A DNA stretch of 64,000 nt from Chaetoderma sp. LZ-2023a (taxonomy: Eukaryota; Mollusca; Caudofoveata; Chaetodermatida; Chaetodermatidae): the NCBI GenBank assembly GCA_034401795.1, contig CM067367.1, forward strand, positions 54,810,384-54,874,383. The letters run 5' to 3'. Of the stretch, positions 22,001 through 32,679 are shown one piece after another (the first letter of the stretch is position 1; the number at the start of each line of letters is the position of its first letter). Position numbers and translations under genes: made by a program. Below the pieces are notes generated by a model, which did no database searches, was not told the origin of the DNA, and saw nothing but the letters and a program-made list of their open reading frames with translations.

Positions 22001-22866
22001 AGGAGCACAGAAAAATCTATACCGACGCCTCCAAAATGCCCTACTCCGGCGAATGCGGAGCAGGAGTAGTCATAGGCGACCAGGAAGAAGTCCTCAAGTA
22101 CAAGCTCCAGAATCACCTGTCAATATTCACAGCCGAACTGGTGGCAATTAAAAGGGCTCTAGAATGGATTAAAACAGCTAATCCATGCAAATACGTTATA
22201 CTCACAGACTCACTAAGCTCGGTGAAGAGCTTCAAATCTAGCAGCAGCAAGAGCAGGGACAACCTAATCAAGGAAATCCGGCAGCTGTATGCAACTGTGG
22301 TGACTGACAACAAAACCGTGGACATCGACTGGGTCCCAAGCCATGTTGACATTAAAGGCAATGAACAGGCGGACGAGGCAGCCAAGCAAGTGCTCAAAGA
22401 TGGAACTATGACCAGCATAGGACTCTCAAAGTCCGAAGCAAACGCCCTGGTCAAAAGGCACATCAACAGCAAATGGCAAAGACAATGGGACGAAAGCACA
22501 ACCGGCAGATCCCTGTACAGAGTTGTCCCAGGAGTCAAACGCAAATACCAAAACCACATCCCAGGACGCCAAGGCGACATTGTATTATGCCACATCAGAA
22601 TGGGTCGGATCAGCGTTAACCAGATACGAAAAAAACTCAACCTGTCAGACACAGACCAATGTGAGGCCTGCAAGGAGACTGAAACTCTAGACCACTTCTT
22701 CCTACGGTGCACTGAATATACAGACATTAGAAAGGAACTCATCAATACGCTGAGAAAGGGAAACCTCAATCTTGACCCTGTAGAAGACATTATAGCGATG
22801 CGTGACCGACAGATCAACCACGAATTAATCAAGTTCGTGCTTGCATCGGACAAACACATCACATAA
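19008..22866 (+). CDS. LINE-B ORF2: endonuclease, reverse transcriptase, RNase H
   Basis: About 1286 codons. The ATG at 19008 follows the ORF1 stop within TAATCATG, suggesting coupled translation. The N-terminal EEP endonuclease shows LQWNVRGTRSN, CLQETRL, GDFNSHHALWG (~19432-19464) and SDHLPI (~19656). The RT shows YRPISLTSCLCKVMERMI, GFRKGRRTTDHL, FLDVEKAFD, NGTPQGGVISSLLF and FADD (21109-21120). RNase H shows IYTDAS (~22015), FTAEL, ILTDSLSS and WVPSHVDIKGNEQADEAAK. A C-terminal Cys-X2-Cys-X7-His-X4-Cys knuckle lies at 22660-22710. One one-base shift lies at an A6 run (19250-19255) after GGGIATLIKK; otherwise the frame is open and all catalytic motifs are present. A corrected read would give an intact enzyme. 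Confidence 0.95.
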
Positions 22867-22919
22867 TCAGAACACATTTTGATTAGCCCAAGACACTGAC
22901 CGAAACAACAACTGAGACA

Positions 22920-23910
22920 ACCCTCATGAGGTGTCAGGTCCGAAACGCAAATCACTTCCCCTAGGCGCATGAGGTGTCAGGTCCGAGGGGAATCGCATCA
23001 CACTATTTCCCCTAGGCGCATGAGGTGTCAGGTCCGAGGGGAAATACGTGTAAGCGAATGATTTGCTGTGTGCATGGCCTATACAGTATGTTATCTGTGA
23101 TGTCAAAAAAGCAAACACGTGAGATGGCGCAAGAAGCACTCTTCTGCGGCCTCTACGACCCCGGCCTGTCCCGCGGCATTTACTGCCTTCCAATCCCCGG
23201 CCTCTCCTGCGGCATTTAGTGCCTTCCCACCATCGACCGCTACGGCCATTGCAGCATCTACTGCCACCCCACCACCGACCCCTATGGTCACTGCAGCAGT
23301 TACTGCCTCACCACCCTCGTGAGGTGTCAGGTCCGAGGAGAAACGCAAATCACTTCCCCTAGGCGCATGAGGTGTCAGGTCCGAGGGGAATCGCATCACA
23401 CTTATTCCCCTAGGCGCATGAGGTGTCAGGTCCGGGGGGAAATATGTGTAAGCGAATGATTTGCTGTGTGCATGGCCTATATAGTATGTTATTTGTGATG
23501 TCAAAAAAAAAAAAAGCAAACTCGTGAGACGGCGCAAGAAGCACTCTTCTGCAGCCTCTACGACCCAGGCCTGTCCTGCGGCACTTACTGCCTTCCAATC
23601 CCCGGCCTCACCTGCGGCATTTACTGCCTTCCCACCATCGACCTCTCGGCCATTGCAGCATTTACTGCCACCCCACCACCGACCCCTATGGTCACTGCAG
23701 CATTTACTGCCTCACTACCCTCGTGAGGTGTCAGGTCCGAGGAGTAACGCAAATCACTTCCCCTAGGCGCATGAGGTGTCAGGTCCGAGGGGAATCGCAT
23801 CACACTTTTTCCCCTAGGCGCATGAGGTGTCAGGTCCGAGGGGAAATACGTGTAAGTGAATGATTTGCTGTATGCATGGCCTATATAGTATGTTACTTGT
23901 GATGTCATTC
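22920..23910 (+). repeat. LINE-B 3' UTR repeats (~400 bp with ~48-bp subrepeats)
   Basis: About 2.4 units of ~400 bp. Each has three copies of a shorter block with GAGGTGTCAGGTCCGAGGGG, then GTGTAAGCGAATGATTTGCT, then Pro/Ala-like GC-rich text (GCATTTACTGCCTTCC). Units are highly similar. Frames crossing them are artefacts. Confidence 0.92.
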
Positions 23911-25016
23911 TATGAATTGCTATTAAATTCTTGAAAACTTTTTATCTGGCTTGACTTTTCCACTTAAGGATCGTGAGATTGTCATGAATGATGACCCAGA
24001 GTATGTGAGTACATGCCCCAAAACACCTGTCCACAATGTCTGTCTTCTCCTTCTTTTTCTTTCAGCATTGTTCCCCTCCTTTTCTTTCAGATCCAGAGCT
24101 GGAGCTGGAGCTAAAATGCAGCAACGAACACAACAATGACAGACGGTCAGAAAGACAGATGGAAGACTGGAATGGACAACAGAACAACAGATGGGCCTGC
24201 CTGCTGGCGGACCTCGAGGAAAATGGACGTGTGTCCATTTCATTCGCGGCCCATAGGCATGTATGCTGGTCTGTCGAACGGACTGACAAACCAAACAACA
24301 AATGGACAGACTGACTGACAACTCTGGGCACAGCAAGCTGCTGGAGTACGCTTAAGCAATGTACTTGGCCCCACTTGCTCAGTCTTCTCGGATGGGACTT
24401 TAAATTGAGGTCCCGTCATACAGTGCCCATCACTGTGCGAATGTGAGCTAGGGTTAGGTAGGGAAAAAAAAATCTTGGCATAATCAAAGTAAACCGGATA
24501 CTAAATGGATTCGTCCTCGGATGGAACCACGCAACATATGGATTACAAAAACAAAACAAAATTGTTAGAATTAGAATCTTTCGGACTTTTCGATGGGACT
24601 ATGGAGGGATGTAACCCGGATGACTGATCGAGTTCGTCCTCGGACGGACACAGTCACCATACGGGCTACCTAACCAATCAAAATCAAACAAGTGCACGCT
24701 GGTGCCTGCTCGGATGATGGCCAGAAGAGCAAATGGGTCCCAGGACCCGAAAGACCCCACAACCCAACCTCCCCCCCCCCAAAGGGGCCGGTGAGGTCTC
24801 TGACCTAAAGCCCCCCCCCCCCCCCCCCGGGTACATCAGGTCATAAGACCGTACGCACCTACTCCCCATCCCCCGACCCAGCACCTACCCCATCCCTTCC
24901 CCACCCCAGTTAGGTCCAGGTTAGGCCATCGCCATCACCCACGCCCAAGCATGAGGAGCAACAGAAAAGCCATGGACAAGAACAGCAACATGAGACAAAA
25001 TCGAGAGACAACGATC

Positions 25017-25017
<1 letters not shown>
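23911..25017 (+). other. LINE-B 3' UTR, non-repetitive part
   Basis: No ORF of note. It contains pyrimidine tracts followed by CAG that look like splice acceptors (~24050-24090). There is a block at ~24388-24420, TCTCGGATGGGACTTTAAAT then GAGGTCCCGT, that resembles a motif I remember as common in repeats of aquatic invertebrates, plus a diverged echo near 24590. C-runs of 10 and 18 lie at ~24770 and ~24811. Confidence 0.5.
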
Positions 25018-25099
<82 letters not shown>

Positions 25100-25224
25100 C
25101 GCACCGCACCGCACCGCACCGCACCGCACCGCACCGCACCGCACCGCACCGCACCGCACCGCACCGCACCGCACCGCACCGCACCGCACCGCACCGCACC
25201 GCACGCACGCACGCACGCACGCAC
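25018..25224. repeat. Composite (CA)n-(GCACC)n-(GCAC)n microsatellite
   Basis: (CA)n from 25018 to ~25094, then about 21 copies of the pentamer GCACC to ~25203, then a few GCAC. The order suggests stepwise growth of one tract. It lies ~60 bp before the LINE-B 3' end. Confidence 0.97.
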
Positions 25225-25286
25225 ACACAAGCTAATGCACAAACCGACGTCACAAGAATTCACAAGAATTCAACAGAAACCATAAA

Positions 25287-25374
25287 GGACAGGCGTGAGT
25301 CTAGACCCTAGCATTGGGAACTAGCATATAAACGCATTAAATATTACAACACACACACACAAGGAGTCAACTGA
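25287..25374 (+). repeat. ~80-bp minisatellite unit, right flank of LINE-B
   Basis: Starts at GACAGGCGTGAGTCTAGACC, exactly where the left array broke off, and ends in GGAGTCAACTGA. It marks the other side of the LINE-B insertion. Confidence 0.9.
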
Positions 25375-25479
25375 ATTCGTGAATTTCGTGAATGGAACTA
25401 GTTTAACAGGGACCCAAACTATATGAGGAGGCGGTATCTCCCAAGAGGAGGCGGTATCTCAGGCGGTAACCAGCAGAGC

Positions 25480-26690
25480 TGTGAAACCGGTGACCCGGGA
25501 TCATGTCTATTTTCGGCCAACTGACGATCACTGGAAATATAGGCAATCTCCTTCACTCCTTGTTGCCTCTCTCCACCCATGAGTATAACTGGGTACCGGT
25601 GTAAAAACTGGGGAAGTTACTAATAATAGACTGAAATAAAACCAGCCTAGAATGGCGTGAATGGGACCTGGAATCAGGGACTCGATAGACGCCAATCAAA
25701 CCAATAACTTCTTTAGTCAACTGACCTTAAAACATAGGCAATCTCCTTCACTCCTCGTCGCCTCTCTCCACCCAGGAGTATAAATGGTTACCAGCGTAAA
25801 AACTGGGGAACTTACCAATAATAGACTGAAATAAAACCAGCCTAGAATGGCGTGAATGGGACCAGGAATCAGGGACTCGATAGACGCCAACCAAACCAAT
25901 AACTTCTTGAAGCAACTGACCATTGCTGGAAACATAGGCAATCTCCTTCACTCCTGGTTGCCTCTCTCCACCCAGGAGTACCAGTGTAAACGCTGGGGGA
26001 AGTTACCAATAATAGACTGAAATAAAACCAGCCTAGAATGGCGTGAATGGTACCTGGAATCGGGGACACGATAGACGCCAACCAAACCAATAACTTCTGA
26101 GTCAAGAGGAATGCGAGATGATTGGTCGTGGTGTTAGTGTGGTTGTCTGGCAATCAGCTGGGCAGGGCTCAACTGTCAGGCGATCAACAGGCTGATGAGC
26201 AATCAGTGGAACATAGGCAAACTGCTTTGCTCCTCGTTACCTCTCTCCACCCAGGAGTATAAATAGGTAACAGTGTAAAACTGATGGAGTTGCCAATGAG
26301 CTTAGATATGGCGTGAATGGGACCTGGAATCAAGCACTCGATAGACACTGGCCGATTAAACAAATAATGTCTGAGTCAGGAGGAGACGATTGCTGTTGAC
26401 TTAGCATGGTTGACTGGTAATCAGCCAGGTGGTGTTCAAATCCCACGCGATTGTCAGGCGTTTAGGTGGCTGACAAGCAATTGGTGCAAACATAAGCAAT
26501 CTCCTTCACGCCTCGTTGCCTCTCTCTAGCCAGGAGTATAAATGGTTACCATTGTAAAAACTGTGGAAGTTACCAATAATAGACCGAAATAAAACCAGCC
26601 TAGATATGGCCCAAATGGGACCTAGAATCAGGGATGCGATAGACGCCAATAAAACTAATGACTTCTGAGTCTAATAACTTCTGAGTCAGG
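25480..26690. repeat. ~200-bp tandem repeat
   Basis: Five units, with starts near 25540, 25735, 25935, 26213 and 26492. Each holds GGCAATCTCCTTCACTCC, then CCACCCAGGAGTATAAATGG, then AATAGACTGAAATAAAACCA, then a GACTCGATAGACGCCAA-like block. Two units carry extra sequence. One inverted copy lies at ~49503-49695. Minus-strand frames through the units (GWFYFSLLLV) are periodic artefacts. Confidence 0.9.
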
Positions 26691-28640
26691 TGGAATCCAT
26701 GGCCACATTTTTGCGGTTAGCATGAAGAGACACTAACGTAGGTACTGTAGTGATGCCGATAGCTATTCCTATCAGATGTTCCACTGGTTTCTGCGTCGGC
26801 ATTTTGCGGATTCCATATAGTGACATTTGGATAAATGGGAAACTAAGAAAACGACAATACCACACAGAATGATAACAACCATATAGAATCACGTAGATCA
26901 TCCACGTAACAACTTGGACATCTCCACGACACCTCTATCCACGCACCCACCACACCCAATGCCCATACTAACCTAACTATACTAACCAAACCATCATCTA
27001 ATCTATTCTCGTCTTCTTCTATCTACTAATAAGCAGCACCAGCTGATCAAGCTACAGGTCAAAACTCAAATAATCGGCAATGAACATGCCAGTGGAATAG
27101 ATGGTTAAATATATGACTGAGGAAGCGTTAGCGTCCAGGGCACTGTGTCTTGGATGTACTGAGTGGGCGATTTCTTTGTGATGAAGCGTAGGTCGAAAGG
27201 CCTGCCTGGTTACATTAGTACAAAGTAGACCTAGCAGCTGAAAATGTGGTGAATCGACGATCACTAATTTAAGTTAGATTATGGCTGGATATCGCGATTC
27301 ACAAAAAATGGTGGTCTCACCACACCAGGTTTCCTTTCTCCATTTCACATGGAGCGGACAACCCCCGATCCCCCCCACTTGTCTGACTCTTGGGCATAGG
27401 ACCATTGGTGTACGCCATTTATTATCATGTGCACCGCTATTATCATTACTGTGACTCTCCATTGCTATTGACTGTGTTTGTTATTATTAACTGTACTTTG
27501 ATACATTCGTCATCATCTCTGATGGACTGATAATTGTTCTTAAATATCAAATATTAATTGATAAATGTTTTATATCGTCTTCGTACTCCACTAACTTTTA
27601 AACATATTCTGAACTTTTACATGTGCCGAACATCTAGCCTAGGAATGGTGATAACCCACTAACAAAAATTCTGACTTTTTGGACTCCTGCTTCTGCTATT
27701 CCGTTTATATTGTGTCAGCATATTTCGATCATTTTACAGATCTTGCGTTCGCCGATTCATTTGTGCAGGCTGATAAATTTTAATAGTATTACCATAACTG
27801 TTGTTCCTGATTCCATGCTCTCGTTTTTTAAGAACGGGTCAGCGTTTACCATTGTATGTATTGTAAACGGCTGCCTTCTATACGTGCACATTGTAATAGA
27901 AGGTCGCCAATCAGATAAATTGTGTTCAAATTTTTTATTCTGTCCTCAACGATCACCCTCTACTTGACAAGACTCACTAGAACACAGCTAACATGGAATA
28001 ACCTCTGTCTACACAAACCCCCATTTTTACATAGAAATAATATGACGCCACTCTCATGCCAGTTCTCACTGATTACTTTTCTAGGGCACTCTCATGTCAA
28101 CTCAATTGGAAACATTGTATGCCCGGCTTGACCAATGCCGTTTATGTCCTAATCTTTCGGGTTGCCGCATGAAAGGTTGCACAATCAACCGCGCTGCACA
28201 CACACGCCACTCTTGTACCTCGTTGTAATCAGCTATTAATATGCGTTTGCTAGGTATTTGCCTAGTAGAAGGATTATAGCAGCAAAAATAGCTGCAGTTT
28301 GCAGTTTGTCGTGTAGATCCAACAGCACAGCCACCGCAAGCAGACAGAATAGGTTCCTTTTCTGCCACCCCCCACCCCCCCCCCCCGCCTAGTCACAAAT
28401 TGGCTAAAAATAATAGGCTAGGTAGGTAGAAGTAGCCTTCGATCTCACTTCGTGGTTGCATAATAGCGTCTAAATGTGTGCATCGAACGTTGCTCTGCCC
28501 TCTCGTTAACGAGATAGGATTAAAACGATGCATGCACTGCAGCTTTTATTCTTTGCCTAGTAGTTGTATTAGTTGTATTTGTATGCATGCGTTGAGTTAT
28601 TATATAAATGTTTTAGATATACATGTTTTGCATGTGCTGC
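26691..28640. other. No gene recognised
   Basis: Mostly A/T-rich single-copy sequence with short frames that look like chance. A (C)n stretch lies near 28373-28387. No repeat family was recognised. Confidence 0.5.
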
Positions 28641-28654
28641 CTTTAATATAATTA

Positions 28655-28805
28655 TTCGTGATAGCTGGTAGGTTTCTGAGCTCACATAATTGGGCACTGT
28701 TGCTACCTTCAATCGCTGCATGTGCTGATGTCTTAGCTAGGGCAGTTGGTAGGTTTCGGAGCTCACCTTATTGGGACTATTGTTACTTTCACTCATTGTG
28801 TGTGC
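28655..28805 (+). repeat. Two-copy ~80-bp direct repeat
   Basis: Two diverged copies, each with GGTAGGTTTC-GAGCTCAC, then ATTGGG, then TGTT-CT-TCA-TC and a TGTGC end, immediately before a GA microsatellite. Confidence 0.7.
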
Positions 28806-28838
28806 TTACTGTAATTGTTTGTATCCCTGCATCCGTAT

Positions 28839-28840
<2 letters not shown>

Positions 28841-28931
<91 letters not shown>

Positions 28932-28966
28932 AGGGAGGGAGGTAGCGAGGGAGGGAGGGAGGGAGG

Positions 28967-29003
<37 letters not shown>

Positions 29004-29046
29004 AGGGAGGGAGGGAGGGGAGGGAGGGAAGGAGGGAGGGAGGGAG
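28841..29046. repeat. GA/GGGA microsatellite
   Basis: Pure GA followed by GGGA blocks, like those at 1123 and 6314, but here no LINE-A sequence follows. Non-coding. Confidence 0.95.
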
Positions 29047-31030
29047 AATGTATATATCTATGTAAAACGTATTTCCTTATATCCTATATTGCTAATTTAA
29101 AGGATCACAGAATCAACAACACACGAATTTACAACTCATCATAAGGAGGAATAAGCCAGTTCATAAAACACGCTTTAAAGCAGACTCATTGTGCTGAAAG
29201 ATCTCAGTTCACATCTTTCTATATTAATGGAAATAGAAGAACTACCACTAAACAATATGGTATCTCGTCAAGACGACCCAATATGATCGAGTTCAACCCG
29301 GGAAGGGCCTCGGCTCTGTTTATATATGGCAGCACCCATGTGCATCCATAGATGCAGCAGCCGCTTCTTGTCTGCAAATGTTTGTAGGGAGACAAGAGGA
29401 AGAGCTCACCAACGCGGCTAACAGCACACCCTCCCACGTCTCTCATCCTCCAGCCAGCATCTCCAACTGCCTGGATGACGCTAACAGGCACATACCTCTC
29501 GATGCCCGACGTCGTGATTATCACGTCACCAATTCCGACCACCCGATGCTTGCAGATGACCGCCTTTGCGATCCACCACTCGCGTGTCAGGTCAGAGCCC
29601 ACCACCGTTCAAGAGACACACGCCACCTCCACATGACCTCTCCGGCTATAATAAGAAAGTATGCAGCTCCAACATGAATATTCCAAAGTATGTCTATAAA
29701 TTGTATGTCTGTGTACGAATTGTATGTCTTTGATGGATTTGCAATTTAAAACACAAACAACTAAAACACAACCGCAACAGCTTTCAGGAACATTGTTTCC
29801 AAAATAGACACTTTTGACATTACGATGGCCCGACTGAAAAATATATCAACGACGCGGTTATTGGACAAATGTGTCCTTGTTTACTTCTGTATGTTTAGTT
29901 GCTTGAGTTTGTACGTGTCAGTTAGACAGTTTCAAACTATCTTATTTTAAGCTCAGCCTTGTGGTGCAAGAATAACGCCTGTCAGGACGTAGAAACTTTC
30001 ATTTAAAGTTCGCTCACTGCGCCTACAAGCGCCAAAAATATGCCTTGTGGGACATAGGCAAAATTACCACCAAACTACCAAGCATTTCCACAAACTACAC
30101 TTGGCACTTGGAAGTTTTAGCAGCAATTCTTTCTGGTTAGTTCTTTAGGCCTATGGCGTATACAGGGACACATCTATTGTACAGCCAACGCCAACAATCA
30201 GTGCTAAAATTGATATATCATAGAAAGCAATTTTGAACATAGTCAAATACACAAGTTCTCATACCCACCAGCACCATCTTTATTCCCCACAAGCGCCAAA
30301 GTTACGCAGAGCGGTGTACACCTTAGCTGCACACACATACCATCTGCACACACTTCGCCTGGACGCAGAGATGGCCAGCAACACGCCAGTGACGCACGTC
30401 AATTCTAATGCATAACCAGTCAATGGGAATACGCCAGTACCGCTGCCAAAAGCACTCGCAACACTAACTAAATTCACAGTTGGGGACCTGGGTGGTACCG
30501 TAGAGTGCACCGTGCAGTTCAACAGTATGCAAGCTCACATACCCCATGCATAGGACAAAGGGCTGATGACACTAACAAACAGCGAAACTGATATGAACTA
30601 TATATGCTTTCAATGTTCTACGAGCAGGCTCTTCATTTGATAAATTGCAAAATTCACTAAGGTGCCAAATGCATGCCAGTGAATGCATCTTTGCGGGCTT
30701 TGCCTGACACAGCACAGGCGGAGAACCTGAAGAAGCCCGTAAAGAGTCTTTATACTCTTGTGCGGGTTCTCTCAGCCTTCCGACACGCCGAATAACAAGT
30801 ACGGACATGTGCATGACAAATAGAAACACAAATCCAAGAAGTTTGAAGGCAAGAGAAACAATATATCCATGACTGGGGAATGTAACAATCGAATATCGTC
30901 CTGACGCATCTCCTGTGGTGGCCGACGAGGGCGGTCTCGTGTACGTGCTGCAGAGGCAGGCTGAGGAACAGACCGAGCAGATGCAGCACCTTAGGTAGTG
31001 ATGGTGCAGCCACAGGCACACAATGCCACC
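29047..31030. other. Unassigned stretch with weak coding-like pieces
   Basis: Three short open stretches on the plus strand have protein-like composition. They are ~30006-30140 (YKRQKYALWDIGKITTKL), ~30417-30551 (LTKFTVGDLGGTVECTVQF) and ~30903-30998 (VVADEGGLVYVLQRQAEEQ). None is long enough to identify. They may be exons or decayed element genes. A frame at 29219-29605 on the minus strand is also unassigned. Confidence 0.3.
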
Positions 31031-31049
31031 CTCAGCGAGCACCTAATGC

Positions 31050-31150
31050 TAACCCTAATCCTAACACTAACCGTAACCCTAACCCTAACCCTAACATGTG
31101 CGCGCATGTATGCGAACATTAATAACTCTAACCCTAACCTAAATCTAACC
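31050..31150 (+). repeat. Interstitial telomere-like (CCCTAA) patch
   Basis: Clustered CTAACCCTAA, ACCCTAACCC and variants, interrupted by a GCGCGCATGTATGCG stretch. A smaller patch lies at ~37157-37183. Degenerate, so not an active telomere. Confidence 0.75.
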
Positions 31151-31498
31151 CCAACACATGCGTTCATGCATGAATGTGGTCGGGAGTGGGATCGTGTCGG
31201 CTTACTTACGTTTAAACAGTCAAAAGTGTTGGCCGTGTATTCTATCTGCAGAGAATTCAGAGAACCTTGAGCAGTAAGAAGATTTTTCCAGCTACAGTAT
31301 CAAAAACACTTTCACAAATAAAAACTACCCTTGACTTGTAACTTGAATGATTGCTAGACTTAGAATATAATCAATATCCCAAGACGTCAATGTTCTGAAT
31401 GTGATTCAACTTTCACTAGGTCAAATGACATGTTGCGGCATAGGATCTGATTCCATAGTAATGAAGATAGTCATAATCCAAACTGTGAAGACGAAGAA

Positions 31499-31669
31499 AT
31501 GACGGAGATGGAGAGTGAAGATGATAAGGTAATGGAGTCGGAGAGTGAAACTGAGGAATCAACCGAGTCTGAGTGTGAAGACGAAGATGAAGGTGAAAAT
31601 GAAGCCATAGGCAATCAGGAGCTATTCACCATATTTCAAAGTCTTTCCAATGACATACACGCTGAATAA
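31499..31669 (+). CDS. Short acidic ORF, unknown
   Basis: Fifty-six codons from ATG at 31499 to TAA at 31667-31669. Residues 1-36 are almost all Glu, Ser, Asp and Thr (MESESETEESTESECEDEDE), followed by a less biased tail (NQELFTIFQSLSNDIHAE). The tail is not a simple repeat, which argues for a real coding remnant. A further coding-like stretch (NIAFNGVDYTFISIYADEK) follows at ~31710-31770. The family is not recognised. Confidence 0.3.
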   Translation: MTEMESEDDKVMESESETEESTESECEDEDEGENEAIGNQELFTIFQSLSNDIHAE

Positions 31670-31914
31670 CCAGTCTTAGAAGATGGAAATTGCGAAGAGA
31701 ACATAGCTTTCAATGGTGTAGATTACACGTTTATTTCCATATATGCTGATGAAAAGTGTACTGCCGTAATGTAGAGAAGATTACAGAACTCAACGCTAAT
31801 TAAAATAATGTGTAAGGACATTAAAGATTTTATTACCGAAGCATTCTTCTCAGCTTTTCTCAAGCTATAGTTCCTGAACAAGGAGTATATAATCAGCAAT
31901 CTAGGGGCGGGCAC

Positions 31915-31916
<2 letters not shown>

Positions 31917-31950
<34 letters not shown>
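31917..31950. repeat. (GAT)n microsatellite
   Basis: About 11 GAT triplets. Confidence 0.9.
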
Positions 31951-31952
<2 letters not shown>

Positions 31953-32340
31953 GTGATTCAGGTGGTGATGATAATGATTCTGATGCTGAAAGTATTGATA
32001 TTTATTGATATTACTGATGCCTTAGTTATCAGTCTACACATCGGCTCAGTGATCTCTACAACGTCGACTATCAAGCTCAAGTTTAGATTATTTACGCTCG
32101 GCCTTTTAAGGGCATAACTCCTGCAGCGTCATAGAATTGTATTGTATTGTACTTACTTTACACCCAGATCGCTATGCAGCGATAAATGGGGTGGCTACAA
32201 TGTTTTCCCCTTTTTGACAAAATTTTGGCATACATGTAAACAGTAATATAGTTAATTAACTTATATATAATCACCATTTTCATCATTATTATTATCTTTA
32301 TTGTATGGCGTTGTTGTTATCATTGTTGTAGTTATTGTCA

Positions 32341-32475
32341 TCATTGTTGTTGTTGTTGTTGTTGTCGTCGTCGTCGTCGTCGTCATCGTCGTCGTCGTCG
32401 TCGCCGCCATTGTTGTTGTTGTTGTTGCTGCTACTGCTGCTGCTGCTGTTGCTGCTGTTGCTCCTGCTGTGGCTG
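32341..32475. repeat. (GTT)-(GTC)-(GCT) trinucleotide tract
   Basis: Successive runs of GTT, GTC and GCT triplets. Frames read as poly-Val, poly-Thr/Ala or poly-Asn/Asp and are artefacts. Confidence 0.95.
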
Positions 32476-32679
32476 TTGTTTTTATTATTAGCAATACAGT
32501 AAAAAATGTAGGTATACGCTGTTATAATTTTACGACTCAATAGTAGCAGTATATACTGCATTATATTCTAAGATATTGTGTTTATTTCTTTTCTTCATTG
32601 TTTTATATACATCATCGAGGTTTTTAAAATTTTATTTATTAAATTTGATTCTTCAAAGAAAAAGAAAAAATATTTGGAT

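Larger units (their letters stand above)
16427..25286 (+). mobile_element. LINE-B, near-intact non-LTR retrotransposon
   Basis: About 8.86 kb on the plus strand. It has a 5' UTR with an internal ~246-bp duplication, ORF1 with three CCHC knuckles, and ORF2 with an endonuclease/exonuclease/phosphatase (EEP) domain, reverse transcriptase, RNase H and a C-terminal zinc knuckle. The 3' UTR is long and repeat-rich. RNase H after the RT places it in the I/R1/LOA-like supergroup. Each ORF carries one apparent one-base shift in a homopolymer; otherwise the frames are open, so the insertion is young or was active until recently. It interrupts an ~80-bp minisatellite exactly between GTCAACTG and GACAGG. 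No clear target duplication was seen. Confidence 0.9.

Noticed and set aside
23103-23537. Ala/Pro-rich and Asp-rich frames in the 23 kb repeats
   Set aside because: They lie in the LINE-B 3' UTR repeat and recur on both strands.
24036-24110. Splice acceptor of a host exon
   Set aside because: The pyrimidine tracts with CAG lie in the LINE-B 3' UTR and lead to no convincing coding exon.
24340-24720. tRNA-derived SINE head
   Set aside because: I could not find a convincing pair of A and B boxes at the right spacing.
24921-25263. Arg/Cys/Val repeat frames over the CA/GCACC tract
   Set aside because: Microsatellite translation.
16145-25374. LTR retrotransposon reading of the ~80-bp repeats on both sides of LINE-B
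   Set aside because: The repeats are minisatellite units interrupted by the element, there is no integrase or protease, and ORF2 has a LINE endonuclease.
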